From assembly GCF_003841485.1 (NCBI RefSeq), contig NZ_REFY01000005.1, positions 310,001 to 374,000 of the forward strand: a stretch of DNA of 64,000 bases. Reading direction: 5' to 3'. This stretch comes from Natrarchaeobius halalkaliphilus (lineage in GTDB: Archaea; Halobacteriota; Halobacteria; Halobacteriales; Natrialbaceae). The translations under genes were made by a program, and so were the position numbers. The notes below the pieces were generated by a model. The model did no database searches, was not told where the DNA came from, and saw only the letters and a program-made list of their open reading frames with translations. Positions 26,688 to 35,651 of the stretch are shown here, piece after piece; within the stretch, counting starts at the first letter, position 1, and the number at the start of each line of letters is the position of its first letter.

Positions 26688-27178
26688 CAGAACTGACCCT
26701 GACGGTAAACGATGAACAGCAAACGATCGACGTCGATCCGTCGAAACCACTCGTCGACGTTCTTCGTGACGATCTGGGACTAACCGGAACGAAAAAAGGC
26801 TGCTCCACCGGCGTCTGTGGAGCTTGTACCGTTCGAATCGACGATGAACCCCGAAAAGCCTGCATGCACATCGCAGGAATGGTCGACGGCAAATCGATCG
26901 AGACCATCGAAACCCTCTCCGACGGGGACGATCTCCACCCCGTGCAGGAAGCCTTCCTCGAGGAGTTCTCGCTCCAGTGTGGGTTCTGTACGCCCGGGTT
27001 CATCATGTCCGCTGTCGCGTTGCTCGAGGAGAACCCGGATCCGACCGACGAGGAAATCGAGACCGCACTCCACGGGAACACCTGTCGCTGTACCGGATAC
27101 GACATGATCTTCGAGGGCGTAAAGCGGGCAGCGAACGAGATGAACAACGAGTCAGCGGCCCAGCCAGCCGACGATTAG
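26684..27178 (+). CDS. [2Fe-2S] subunit of molybdenum hydroxylase (CoxS type)
   Basis: The 164-residue protein has two iron-sulfur domains. The N-terminal plant-ferredoxin cluster is GCSTGVCGACTV with a further Cys near KACMH. The C-terminal four-helix cluster is LQCGFCTPGFIM and GNTCRCTGYD. All eight expected cysteines are visible. It relays electrons from the Mo centre to FAD. It is translationally coupled to the FAD subunit; the Mo subunit is on the opposite strand, an uncommon split of the three genes. Confidence 0.95.
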   Translation: MTELTLTVNDEQQTIDVDPSKPLVDVLRDDLGLTGTKKGCSTGVCGACTVRIDDEPRKACMHIAGMVDGKSIETIETLSDGDDLHPVQEAFLEEFSLQCGFCTPGFIMSAVALLEENPDPTDEEIETALHGNTCRCTGYDMIFEGVKRAANEMNNESAAQPADD

Positions 27179-27290
27179 GCACGACCGACGGTGGCGCTGG
27201 CGCACACGATCGAGCAACTCGAATCGTCGTACTCCGAGACGGAACGAGCGGCGGCGAAGGGTTTTTGCGGAACCGTTGAGATGAGTGCGT

Positions 27291-28280
27291 ATGTCCCGCA
27301 CTGTACGAATCGTCCACCTCGATCCGGACTGGTTTGGTGACGTAGAACAAGAACGACGAGCGTTCGAACGGGAGTTCGACGCGGTCCGTGTCGACGCCGT
27401 CGACGTGCCGGCCGACGCGTCTGCTGGCGAAATCGCACGAGAAGTCGGAGAGGCTGATGCACTCCTCACCCACTACACCGACGTATCGGGGCCGCTGATG
27501 GACGCGACTGGATGTTCGGTCGTCAGCCGGTACGCCACCGGTATCGACGGCATCGACGTCGAGGCGGCCACCGAACGTGGCGTCAAGATTGCGAACGTTC
27601 CAACCTACTGTGACCGGGAGGTGGGCGAACACGTGGCCACGCTCGCGATGGCCTGTCTCCGAGGACTCCCGCAGTACACCTCCTCGACCGCCGACGGAGA
27701 GTGGGACTGGAGCGCGGTCGATCCGGTGAGATCGTTCTCGGAACTCTCGTTCGGGTTTCTCGCGTTCGGGAACAAAGCCCGTGCGGCCGCGGATATCGCG
27801 ACCGCCGTCGGCTTCGAGTGTCTCGCCGCCGACCCGTTCCTCGACGACGAAACGATCGAGCGTGCCGGCGTCGAACCCGTCGAGTTCGACGAACTGATCG
27901 AACGGTGTGACGTGCTATCAGTTAACGCCCCATTGACCGACGAAACCAGAGAGATCATCGACGAAGACGTCCTCGAGCGGATGCCCGACTCGAGCGTTCT
28001 CATCAACACCTCGCGGGGGGAACTCGTCGACGAAAGCGCGTTGCTCGACGCCCTCGAGGACGGGCCGTTGCTCTCGGCCGGCCTCGACGTCCTCGCGAAC
28101 GAGCCGCCGGCCGAGACGAATCCGCTGCTGGGCCGGTCCGACGTGTTCGTGACGCCACACGCCGCCTGGTACTCCGAGCGGTCGGTGGACGAACTCATCG
28201 AGAAGGGATCGGAGGCGGTAATCGCGGCATACGAGGAACATCAACACGAAGGGATCGTCAACCCCGAGACGCTCGAGTGA
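27291..28280 (+). CDS. D-2-hydroxyacid dehydrogenase family protein
   Basis: The 329-residue product has the family plan: an N-terminal catalytic half with SRYATGIDGIDVEAATERGV and VGEHVATLAM, a Rossmann domain, and catalytic Arg (INTSRGELVD), Glu (DVLANEPP) and His (VTPHAAW). The dinucleotide loop, normally G-x-G-x-x-G, reads AFGNKA, so two of three glycines are Ala. That may alter cofactor binding. Family members interconvert 2-oxoacids and (R)-2-hydroxyacids with NAD(P)H. It lies downstream of the MoCo operon and 69 bases before the aminotransferase. The start is ATG 27291, or GTG 27285. Confidence 0.88.
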   Translation: MSRTVRIVHLDPDWFGDVEQERRAFEREFDAVRVDAVDVPADASAGEIAREVGEADALLTHYTDVSGPLMDATGCSVVSRYATGIDGIDVEAATERGVKIANVPTYCDREVGEHVATLAMACLRGLPQYTSSTADGEWDWSAVDPVRSFSELSFGFLAFGNKARAAADIATAVGFECLAADPFLDDETIERAGVEPVEFDELIERCDVLSVNAPLTDETREIIDEDVLERMPDSSVLINTSRGELVDESALLDALEDGPLLSAGLDVLANEPPAETNPLLGRSDVFVTPHAAWYSERSVDELIEKGSEAVIAAYEEHQHEGIVNPETLE

Positions 28281-28349
28281 TCGGCCCCGTCTCGGTGAAC
28301 CACCGAACGGAGACCAAACGACTTTATTGATCCTGTGACAGCTAGTATC

Positions 28350-29519
28350 ATGAACGCGAACGGATGCGCCGACCGGATCGTTCGGATGCCCGAGTCGGGC
28401 ATCAGAGAGGTCTTCGACAAAGCGGCACAGTACGACGACATCGCGGACCTCAGTATCGGGGAACCGGACTTTACGACGCCGGAACCGATCATCGACGCGG
28501 TCGACGAGCGGGTCAGGGCGGGGGCAACACACTATACGCCGACGGCAGGTCGATCCGATCTTCGCGAGTCGCTTTCGAGAAAGCTCGCACGGGAGAACGA
28601 CATCTCGGTCGATCCCGAATCGGAGGTTCTCGTCACACCCGGGGCGATGGGCGCGCTGTTCGAGTCGATACACTCGCTCGTCGATCCCGGTGACGAAGTC
28701 GTCATCCCCGAGCCGTTCTGGCCGAACTACCACGGTCACGTCGCCAGCGCCGGGGGAACCATCGTTCCCGTCGAGACGGACCGAAAAGACGGTTTCGTCC
28801 CGTCGCCTGATCGCATCGCCGACGCGATCACGGCCGACACGAAACTGCTCGTACTGAACACGCCATCGAACCCGACCGGGGCGGTGATTCCGCAAGCCAC
28901 GCTAGAGCGGATCGCGTCGGTCGTCGACGAGGCCGACATCTGGTGTCTCGTCGACGAGACGTACGAGTCACTCGTCTACGACGACCGCGAACACTACTCG
29001 ATCGCGAGCGATCCGGCACTGTTCGACAGGACGGTGACGGTCCACAGTTTCTCGAAGGCGTACGCGATGACCGGATGGCGGGTCGGCTACGTCTCCGGGC
29101 CGTCCCATATCATCGATTCGATCCGCGTACTTCAAGAACACACCGTCTCGAGCGTCGCGGAACCCGCACAGGTCGCCGCGATGGCCGCACTCGAGTCGCC
29201 GGAACTTCTCGAGGAGATACGCGAGACGTTCGATCGACGGCGAACGCTGATGGTCGACCGTCTCGGGTCGGTGCCGGGCCTCTCGCCGGTCGACCCTGCC
29301 GGTGCGTTCTACGTCTTTGCCGAACTCACCGGAACCGAACTCGACAGTCGCTCGGTCGTGATGCGGCTACTCGAAGACGAACAGGTCGCCGTCGTCCCCG
29401 GTTCCGTCTTCGGAGAATCGGCCGAATCGTTCCTTCGCCTCTCGTATGCGACTAACGAGGCGACGATCGAAGACGGAACGGATCGGATGCGACGCGTTTT
29501 CGAGTCGTTCTCGGCGTAA
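28350..29519 (+). CDS. Class I/II pyridoxal-phosphate aminotransferase
   Basis: The 389-residue enzyme is a fold-type I aminotransferase of the aspartate aminotransferase family. It shows LSIGEPDFTTPEPI, THYTPTAGRSDLRE, NTPSNPTGAV, VDETYESLVYDD with PLP-binding Asp/Tyr, and the lysine motif HSFSKAYAMTGWRVGY. The C-terminal Arg that binds the substrate carboxylate is in ESFLRLSYAT. It transfers an amino group between an amino acid and a 2-oxoacid. It lies between a hydroxyacid dehydrogenase and an acyl-CoA dehydrogenase, so it may supply or remove the 2-oxoacid used there. A GTG at 28335 is an alternative start. Confidence 0.92.
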   Translation: MNANGCADRIVRMPESGIREVFDKAAQYDDIADLSIGEPDFTTPEPIIDAVDERVRAGATHYTPTAGRSDLRESLSRKLARENDISVDPESEVLVTPGAMGALFESIHSLVDPGDEVVIPEPFWPNYHGHVASAGGTIVPVETDRKDGFVPSPDRIADAITADTKLLVLNTPSNPTGAVIPQATLERIASVVDEADIWCLVDETYESLVYDDREHYSIASDPALFDRTVTVHSFSKAYAMTGWRVGYVSGPSHIIDSIRVLQEHTVSSVAEPAQVAAMAALESPELLEEIRETFDRRRTLMVDRLGSVPGLSPVDPAGAFYVFAELTGTELDSRSVVMRLLEDEQVAVVPGSVFGESAESFLRLSYATNEATIEDGTDRMRRVFESFSA

Positions 29520-29596
29520 TTCCGGCCTGGCTTTTAAACCATTGGCGTACGGTGAGTGATCGCTTACCGTACTCTACCGACAACGATAGGGCAACG

Positions 29597-30766
29597 ATGA
29601 ACTTCGACTGGCCACAGGAGTACGCGCTGATCAAGCAGGTGATCGCTGACATCGTCGAGGACTACCCCGACGAGTACTGGCGCGACGTCCGCGCCGAGAA
29701 TCGGTTTCCGACGGAACTGTATCAGGACCTCGCTGACGGCGGCTGGCTGGGGATTCTCTTTCCCGAGCGCTTCGACGGACAGGACATGGACCTGCTCGCG
29801 TTGCTGGCCGTCGTAGAGGCGCTTGCCGAAGAGGGCGCGTGGATCGGTGCCGTCTCGCTCATCTCCGGGCCGGTGTTCGGGGGACTCTCGGTCCTCGAGC
29901 ACGGGACCGAAGCCCAAAAAGAGCGCTACCTGCCGTCGATCGTCGACGGGAGCGAACGCTGGGCGCTCGGCGTGACGGAGGCGAACGCGGGACTGAACAC
30001 GACGAACATCCAGACGAAGGCCGAACGGGACGGCGACGAGTTCGTCATCGAGGGCGGCAAGCAGTTCATCTCGGGCGTGGACCACTCCCATCGAATGCTC
30101 TTGCTCGCCCGGACGACGGCAAAAGCCGACGTGGACTCGCCGGCCGACGGCATCACGATGTTCATCCTCGATCTCGAGGACGACGCCATCAGCTACGACG
30201 AGATCGACCTGGACATCTACTATCCAGAGCGGACGTTCGAGATTCAACTCGACGAGGTGAGAGTGAGCGAGGAGGACGTCCTCGGGACGGTCGACGGGGG
30301 CTTCCAGCAGCTGTTCGACACGCTCAACACCGAACGAATCATCCTCGGGGCGTGTTCGTGGGGGGCGGGAAAGACCGTTCTCGACGCCGCCGTCGAACAG
30401 GCTCGCGAGCGCGTCGTCTGGTCGGAACCGATCGGCGGCCATCAGGCGATCCAGCACCCGCTCGCGGACGCCTACGCGGACCTCGAGAGCGCCAGATTGG
30501 TCCTCAGAAAGGCAGCCTGGCAGCAGTCGAACGGTCGCGACGGAGTCGGAGAGGCCGCGAACCTGGCGAACCTTCAGGCGGGGAAAGCGGCCTGGAGCGC
30601 CGCCGAAGCGTCGATGACGACGTTCGGCGGTATGTCGGTCGCCTCGGAGATGGGCGTCGCGGCCGCGTGGGGATTCATCCGCCACGCCAGGACGGTCCCC
30701 GTCAGCGAGGAGATGATCCGAAACTACCTCGGACAGCACACTCTCGGACTCCCGAAGTCCTACTGA
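29597..30766 (+). CDS. Acyl-CoA dehydrogenase family protein
   Basis: The 389-residue flavoprotein has the three-domain acyl-CoA dehydrogenase layout. The N-terminal helices include LADGGWLGILFPERFDG, the middle beta domain has GVTEANAGLNTTN (a variant of the T-E-P-x-A-G-S FAD loop) and IEGGKQFISG, and the C-terminal helices include EPIGGHQAIQHPLADAYADL, the conserved Q-x-x-x-H/Q-x-L-A-D segment. It dehydrogenates an acyl-CoA at the alpha-beta bond. The stop is two bases before the ATG of the first CoA-transferase, so it is the leading gene of a three-gene unit. I place the start at ATG 29597. Confidence 0.92.
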   Translation: MNFDWPQEYALIKQVIADIVEDYPDEYWRDVRAENRFPTELYQDLADGGWLGILFPERFDGQDMDLLALLAVVEALAEEGAWIGAVSLISGPVFGGLSVLEHGTEAQKERYLPSIVDGSERWALGVTEANAGLNTTNIQTKAERDGDEFVIEGGKQFISGVDHSHRMLLLARTTAKADVDSPADGITMFILDLEDDAISYDEIDLDIYYPERTFEIQLDEVRVSEEDVLGTVDGGFQQLFDTLNTERIILGACSWGAGKTVLDAAVEQARERVVWSEPIGGHQAIQHPLADAYADLESARLVLRKAAWQQSNGRDGVGEAANLANLQAGKAAWSAAEASMTTFGGMSVASEMGVAAAWGFIRHARTVPVSEEMIRNYLGQHTLGLPKSY

Positions 30767-30768
30767 TC

Positions 30769-31950
30769 ATGCTCAGCCACTACACCGTCCTCGAGGTCGG
30801 AGACTACGTCGCCGTCCCCTACGCAGGGAAACTGCTCGCGGACTGCGACGCGGAGGTCATCAAAGTCGAGCCGCCGGACGGTGACTCCGCACGTCGCGTC
30901 GCACCCTTCGTCTCCGGTGACGGCCGGAGCGAAAGCGCCGTCTTCGGCTACCTCAACACGAGCAAGCGAAGCCTCACGCTCGCTGAATCCAGCGACCGCG
31001 CGCCCGAACTGCTCGAGGAGCTGATCGAGACGCTCGGAGTCGATCTCGTCGTCGAGGACCGACTGGACGCCTACGGACTGGACGCCCGCGAGTTACAGAC
31101 CAGACACGACGGCCTCACGGTCGTCTCGGTGACCGGGTTCGGATCCGACGGTCCGTTCGCGGACTATAGCGCCCCCGAGATCGTCGCGATGGCCGAGAGC
31201 GGGCAGATGAACAAGATGGGGTATCCGGGAGAACCACCGCTGCGTCCGCGGGTCAAAAGCGCCGACTACTGGGCGGGCCAGCACGCGGCGATCGGCGGCC
31301 TCGCATCGCTGCTGTCTCGCGACCTGCAGGACGACTCCGGACAGCACGTCGACGTCGCCGCGAGGGACGTCGCGATCACGTACATGGAAGGGTTCGTCGC
31401 CGGATTCTCATGGTCCGGCGCGTGCACGGAGCGGACCGGCCTGGGCTATCCCGATCAGGACGGTCAGCCCGGGTTGCCGGCGCTGTACGAGACGGCCGAC
31501 GGATACATCTCCGCGGCAGTTAGCGACGCGCGGTGGGGAACGTTCTGCGAAGACGTCCTCGAGCGACCGGAGCTGACCAGCGACGAGCGCTTTTCGACGC
31601 CGGAAGCGCGCCTCGAGAACCTCCCCGAACTGAGAGACGTGGTCGAGTCCTACACCGGCGAGCAAGACAAGTGGGCGCTCTTCGAGGAGTTTCAGGCGAA
31701 CGGAATCCCCTGTGGCATCGTCCAGACGCCGACGGAACTCCTCGAGTTCGACCACCTCCACGACCGGGAGTTCTGGGTTGACCTCGAGTTGCCGAACGGG
31801 GAGACGGTGACCAGTCCCGGCTTCCCGTTCCGCGTCGACGGATCGCCGGTTCCGATGGGGTCGCCGCCAGCGCTCGGGGAGGACAACGAGCTGTACGACG
31901 AGCTCGAACGAGACCGAACGCGACTCGCCGCGTCGGGGGTGATCCGATGA
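30769..31950 (+). CDS. Family III CoA-transferase (CaiB/BaiF), copy 1
   Basis: The 393-residue protein shows the CaiB/BaiF pattern: LEVGDYVAVPYAGKLLADCD, AEVIKVEPPDGDSAR, FGYLNTSKRSLTL, VVSVTGFGSDGPFADYSAPE, and DVAARDVAITYM where catalytic Asp usually lies just before. These cytoplasmic enzymes move CoA from a donor thioester to a free acid. It forms a pair with the next gene (ATGA overlap, 31947) and the pair may form a heterodimer or act on different acids. The same reading frame is open upstream inside the acyl-CoA dehydrogenase gene, but that part is antisense-like and rejected. Confidence 0.92.
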   Translation: MLSHYTVLEVGDYVAVPYAGKLLADCDAEVIKVEPPDGDSARRVAPFVSGDGRSESAVFGYLNTSKRSLTLAESSDRAPELLEELIETLGVDLVVEDRLDAYGLDARELQTRHDGLTVVSVTGFGSDGPFADYSAPEIVAMAESGQMNKMGYPGEPPLRPRVKSADYWAGQHAAIGGLASLLSRDLQDDSGQHVDVAARDVAITYMEGFVAGFSWSGACTERTGLGYPDQDGQPGLPALYETADGYISAAVSDARWGTFCEDVLERPELTSDERFSTPEARLENLPELRDVVESYTGEQDKWALFEEFQANGIPCGIVQTPTELLEFDHLHDREFWVDLELPNGETVTSPGFPFRVDGSPVPMGSPPALGEDNELYDELERDRTRLAASGVIR

Positions 31951-33221
31951 CGGACCGACCCGATCCGAACGAGGGGTCCGACTCGCACGACGACGAAGCC
32001 GCGAAACCGCTCGAGGGGATCCGCGTGCTCGACTTTTCGTGGGTGTACGCCGGCCCGCACGCGACGAAGCACCTCGCCGCGCTCGGTGCCGACGTCGTGA
32101 AAGTCGAATCGAAGTACAAGCCGGACATGATGCGGTACGGCTACACCTACGACGAGTTCGACTCCGCGGACAGTCCGAACGTCTCCGCGTTCTACAACGA
32201 GTTCAACCTCGGCAAGCGAAGCCTGCGGCTGAACCTCAAACGCGAGCGAGGTCGGGAACTCGCGCTCGAACTCGCCGCCGCGGCGGACGTCTGGGTCGAG
32301 AACTTCTCGCCGGGCTTTCTGCGTTCGATCGATCTCGACTACGAGTCGGTCAGCGCCGTCAATCCGGAGATCGTCTACGTCTCGATGCCGGGGTGGGCCT
32401 CCTCCGGTCCGGCCGCCGACTACCGCGCCTGGGGGATGAACCTCGAGTCGATGGCCGGCCTCGATCACCTCTCGGGCACTCCCGACGATCCGCCGACACC
32501 CGCAGGGTTCTCCTGGCCAGACCCCACGTCAGGCGTGATGGCCGTGTTTTCGGTTCTGGCCGCACTCGCCGGCCGAGAGTCGACGGGGAAAGGGCGATAC
32601 GTCGAGATTCCACAGTTCGAAACGACCGTTTCCCTGCTCCACTCGGCCCTCTCTGTCGCCGACATCACGGGCGAGTCCGGCGAGCGGATGGGCGCTCGCG
32701 ACGAGGACCGGCGGTTCGTCCAGGGAGTGTACGAGTGTCGCGGCGAGGACGACTGGCTCGCCGTCGCAGTTGGGACGGACGACCAGTGGCGGGCGCTCTG
32801 TTCAGTCATCGAACGACCGGAGTTAGCGACGGATCCCGAACTCGAGTCACACGCGGCCCGGATACGACATCACGACCGGTTCGACGCCGTCCTCGAGTCC
32901 TGGACTCGGAAGCGGGACGCAGAAACCGCTCGAACGATCCTCCAGGAACACGGCGTTCCGGCCGGCCGCGTCGCCAACGAACGCGATCTCGTCGAGGACG
33001 ATCCACAGCTCCACCAACGGACTCTCTTCGTCCGACACGATCACCCGGAGGTCGGTGAGCAGACCTACACGGGCTTTCCGAGCGAGTTCTCGGAAGACGA
33101 TGTCAACCCTCCGTCACGGAGTCCGCTCTTCGGTGAACACACCGACGACGTCCTTCGCGACTGGCTCGGGACGTCGCCGGAACGGATCGATCGGCTTCGA
33201 GCCGACGAGGTACTCTACTGA
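31947..33221 (+). CDS. Family III CoA-transferase (CaiB/BaiF), copy 2
   Basis: The 424-residue paralogue begins with an acidic extension, then GIRVLDFSWVYAGPHATKHL, ADVVKVESKYKPD, FYNEFNLGKRSLRLNL, YVSMPGWASSGPAADY, and the GKGRYVEIPQFETTVSLL region. It is about 30 residues longer than its partner and only moderately similar, so it is not a recent duplicate. Known substrates of the family include carnitine derivatives, oxalate, mesaconate, 2-hydroxyacids and phenyllactate. The context (aminotransferase, hydroxyacid dehydrogenase, acyl-CoA dehydrogenase) fits an acid derived from an amino acid, by inference. Confidence 0.92.
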   Translation: MTDRPDPNEGSDSHDDEAAKPLEGIRVLDFSWVYAGPHATKHLAALGADVVKVESKYKPDMMRYGYTYDEFDSADSPNVSAFYNEFNLGKRSLRLNLKRERGRELALELAAAADVWVENFSPGFLRSIDLDYESVSAVNPEIVYVSMPGWASSGPAADYRAWGMNLESMAGLDHLSGTPDDPPTPAGFSWPDPTSGVMAVFSVLAALAGRESTGKGRYVEIPQFETTVSLLHSALSVADITGESGERMGARDEDRRFVQGVYECRGEDDWLAVAVGTDDQWRALCSVIERPELATDPELESHAARIRHHDRFDAVLESWTRKRDAETARTILQEHGVPAGRVANERDLVEDDPQLHQRTLFVRHDHPEVGEQTYTGFPSEFSEDDVNPPSRSPLFGEHTDDVLRDWLGTSPERIDRLRADEVLY

Positions 33222-33297
33222 GGTGTACGGTCCGTTGTGACGGTGTACCGACCCAACCGGCGAACAGTATAACGTGGCTCCGGTCCGTACGGCCGGT

Positions 33298-33936
33298 ATG
33301 CACGAGGCGACGATGTCGATCGAGTACGGAAGTCTGTACGCGGACCTCTCGACGGAGTACGACGTCGACGTCGAGCTGTGGTGTAACAACCGCTGGGATA
33401 TCATCTACCTGCGCGGCGCCAACGCAGGCCACGCGGTCGAGGCGCTCGAGGGGGAACTCGGCGTCTACGATACGGTTTCGGACGAAACGGACGTACTCGT
33501 ATTTACGAGTACGTGCCTCCGTCGCCACGGGGACGACTTCATCGAAGAGTACCTAGAGCGCCACGACTGTCGAGCGATCCCGCCGCTCAGCTACGACACG
33601 GGCGAGATCCACCTGCGGATCGTCGCCTCCGCGTTCGCGGACCTCTCGAATCTCTTCGAGGATCTTTCAGACCGGTTTCAGGTCTCGGTAGTGTCGAAGC
33701 GGGAGCTCGAGACCGTCGGCTACGATCTGCTCGTTCCGCGGATGACCGGGGCGAAGCTGACCGATCGCCAGCGAACGGCCATTCGAACCGCGTTCGACCG
33801 CGGCTACTACGAGATTCCGCGCGGCTCTCGAACCGCGGATCTGGCCGACGAACTCGGCATCGATAGACGAACGTTCGAATATCACCTCCGGCGAGCGGAA
33901 AACGAAATCGTCGAACAGTTCCTCGCGACAGACTGA
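33298..33936 (+). CDS. HTH-10 (Bat-type) transcriptional regulator, copy 1
   Basis: The 212-residue protein has an N-terminal sensing region with the CNNRWDIIYLRG motif and a C-terminal bacterio-opsin-activator helix-turn-helix (HTH-10): LTDRQRTAIRTAFDRGYYEI, DLADELGIDRRTFEYHLRRA. It resembles the protein at 38721 throughout, including the WCN-x-x-x-D/I pattern. The two paralogues flank the minus-strand hut operon, this one convergent at its 3' end. Candidate targets are the hut genes or the CoA-transferase unit just upstream. The start is ATG 33298; a later in-frame ATG at 33313 is possible. Confidence 0.88.
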   Translation: MHEATMSIEYGSLYADLSTEYDVDVELWCNNRWDIIYLRGANAGHAVEALEGELGVYDTVSDETDVLVFTSTCLRRHGDDFIEEYLERHDCRAIPPLSYDTGEIHLRIVASAFADLSNLFEDLSDRFQVSVVSKRELETVGYDLLVPRMTGAKLTDRQRTAIRTAFDRGYYEIPRGSRTADLADELGIDRRTFEYHLRRAENEIVEQFLATD

Positions 33937-34037
33937 GTCGGATACCGAACTCGAACGCAGATTACAGGGACGTCCGCGCGGAGACTACGGAACGATCACA
34001 GGAACAAAAAGCCTCCTCGAGAAGGAATGGGTCGACT

Positions 34038-35651
34038 CTAGGCGGCCGAATCCGGGAGAACGGAACGGATTCGCTCGTCGAGCAGTCCCGATCGGACGAG
34101 CGTTCCAACGGCGTCGATCTCGTCGTGGAGCGGCCGGTCGTCCTCGAGCGGTGGGACGAGTTCGCGAACGGCATCGTAAACGAGATCGGTGCCCCGGCCG
34201 TGTCCGAGATCGTCGTCGACGAACTCCGCAGCCTGACAGGCACACAGCAACTCGATCGCGACAACGGTGATGAGGTTGGAAACACCCCGGCGCGCGTTGA
34301 GGGCGCTCTGAGCGCTCATACTGACGTGATCCTCCTGATTGCCGCTGACGGGCGTCGAGTCGATCGACGCCCGACCGATCGATCGGAGTTCGTTCAGCAT
34401 CGCAGTCGCCGTGTACTGTGCGATCATGTAGCCGGAGTTGAGGCCGCTGTCAGGGGTCAAAAACGGCGGCAGGTGTGACTCCTGAACGTTCGGATTGATC
34501 AGCCGGTCGACGCGCCGCTCGCTGATGGCAGCCAGTTCGGTCAGCGCGCTCAGGGCGTAATCCAGCCGGAGCGCGAGTGGTTCGCCGTGGAAGTTGCCGC
34601 CCGAAATGACCCTCGCGTTCGGGGTTCCGGTCGCGCGATCACCGATCCGGTCACCCGAAAACAAAAGCGGATTGTCGGTCGCGCTGTTGAGTTCGGTCTC
34701 GACCGCTTCCCGGAGGTGGACGAGCGCATCCCGGACCGCGCCGTGGACCTGCGGAATACAGCGCATAGAGTACGCATCCTGAATGCGATCGCAATCTCGG
34801 TGGGACAGAATAATCTCCGAGTCCTCGAGTAAGAGGGCAACGTCTCGAGCCGTCTCGAGTTGGCCGGCGTGCGGGCGCGCCTCGTGGATCGCGGGCTCGG
34901 TGATCGCATCGGTCCCCATCGAAACCTCGATCGACAGCGATCCGGCGGCGTCGGCGGCGGACAATGCGCGCTCTGCGTCGATAAGAAACAGCGAGGCGAG
35001 TCCGACGGTCAACTGGGTGCCGTTGATCAGCGCCAGCCCCTCTTTCGCCGTCAGCGTGACCGCCTCGAGGTCGACTGACTCGAGCGCCTCTTGCCCGGAC
35101 ATACGCGCGTCGGCTTCGCTCGGCTGGGGTCGTCGATCGTCCGTATCCACGACGGCCTCGCCCTCTCCGATGAGGACCAGCGACGCGTGTGCAAGCGGGG
35201 CGAGATCTCCGCTCGCTCCGAGACTTCCGCGCGACCGGACGACCGGGTGAACGCCGCGATTGAGCATCTCCACCAGGCGATCGACGACCAGTTCGCGGAT
35301 CCCCGAGTAGCCGACCGCCAGCGCGTTGATCCGGGTCACCAGAAGAGCCCGAACCTCCGGCCGCGTCAGCACGCGACCCGCACCGGAGGCGTGGCTCCGC
35401 AAAAGGTTCGTCTGCAGCTGATCGATCTTGTCCGGCGAGATTCGCTCGTCGACCAGTTCACCGAATCCCGTGTTCAAGCCGTAGGCCGTCGCGCCGCTGT
35501 CGACGATCTCCTCGACGCGCTCGCGCGCATCTCGAATGTCCGCTCGCGTCTCCTCGGGCACCGTAACGGGGGCATCGTCGCGTGCGACCGCGACGACGTC
35601 CTCCGGACGGAGCGAGGAGCCGTCACAGACGACCGGCTCCCGTTCAACCAT
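34038..35651 (-). CDS. hutH: Histidine ammonia-lyase
   Basis: The 537-residue enzyme removes ammonia from L-histidine to give trans-urocanate, the first step of histidine catabolism. The Ala-Ser-Gly triad that forms the MIO electrophile is at residues 146-148 (RGSLGASGDLAPL). Other family elements are the catalytic Tyr in TAYGLNTGFG and the substrate loop with VSGNQEDHVSMS. Its start ATG 35651 overlaps the stop of hutI by eight bases. The frame is open for 12 more codons upstream but inside hutI. It is the last gene of the operon hutU-hutI-hutH. Length is near the family norm (about 510-530). Confidence 0.96.
   Translation of the reverse strand: MVEREPVVCDGSSLRPEDVVAVARDDAPVTVPEETRADIRDARERVEEIVDSGATAYGLNTGFGELVDERISPDKIDQLQTNLLRSHASGAGRVLTRPEVRALLVTRINALAVGYSGIRELVVDRLVEMLNRGVHPVVRSRGSLGASGDLAPLAHASLVLIGEGEAVVDTDDRRPQPSEADARMSGQEALESVDLEAVTLTAKEGLALINGTQLTVGLASLFLIDAERALSAADAAGSLSIEVSMGTDAITEPAIHEARPHAGQLETARDVALLLEDSEIILSHRDCDRIQDAYSMRCIPQVHGAVRDALVHLREAVETELNSATDNPLLFSGDRIGDRATGTPNARVISGGNFHGEPLALRLDYALSALTELAAISERRVDRLINPNVQESHLPPFLTPDSGLNSGYMIAQYTATAMLNELRSIGRASIDSTPVSGNQEDHVSMSAQSALNARRGVSNLITVVAIELLCACQAAEFVDDDLGHGRGTDLVYDAVRELVPPLEDDRPLHDEIDAVGTLVRSGLLDERIRSVLPDSAA

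Noticed and set aside
23061-27178. Aerobic CO dehydrogenase (coxMSL) with coxG
   Set aside because: The large subunit lacks the C-S-F-R active-site loop of form I CO dehydrogenase and keeps xanthine-dehydrogenase residues, so CO oxidation is not supported.
29564-30739. Minus-strand frame of 391 codons opposite the acyl-CoA dehydrogenase
   Set aside because: Antisense shadow; the plus frame matches the family and is coupled to the next gene.
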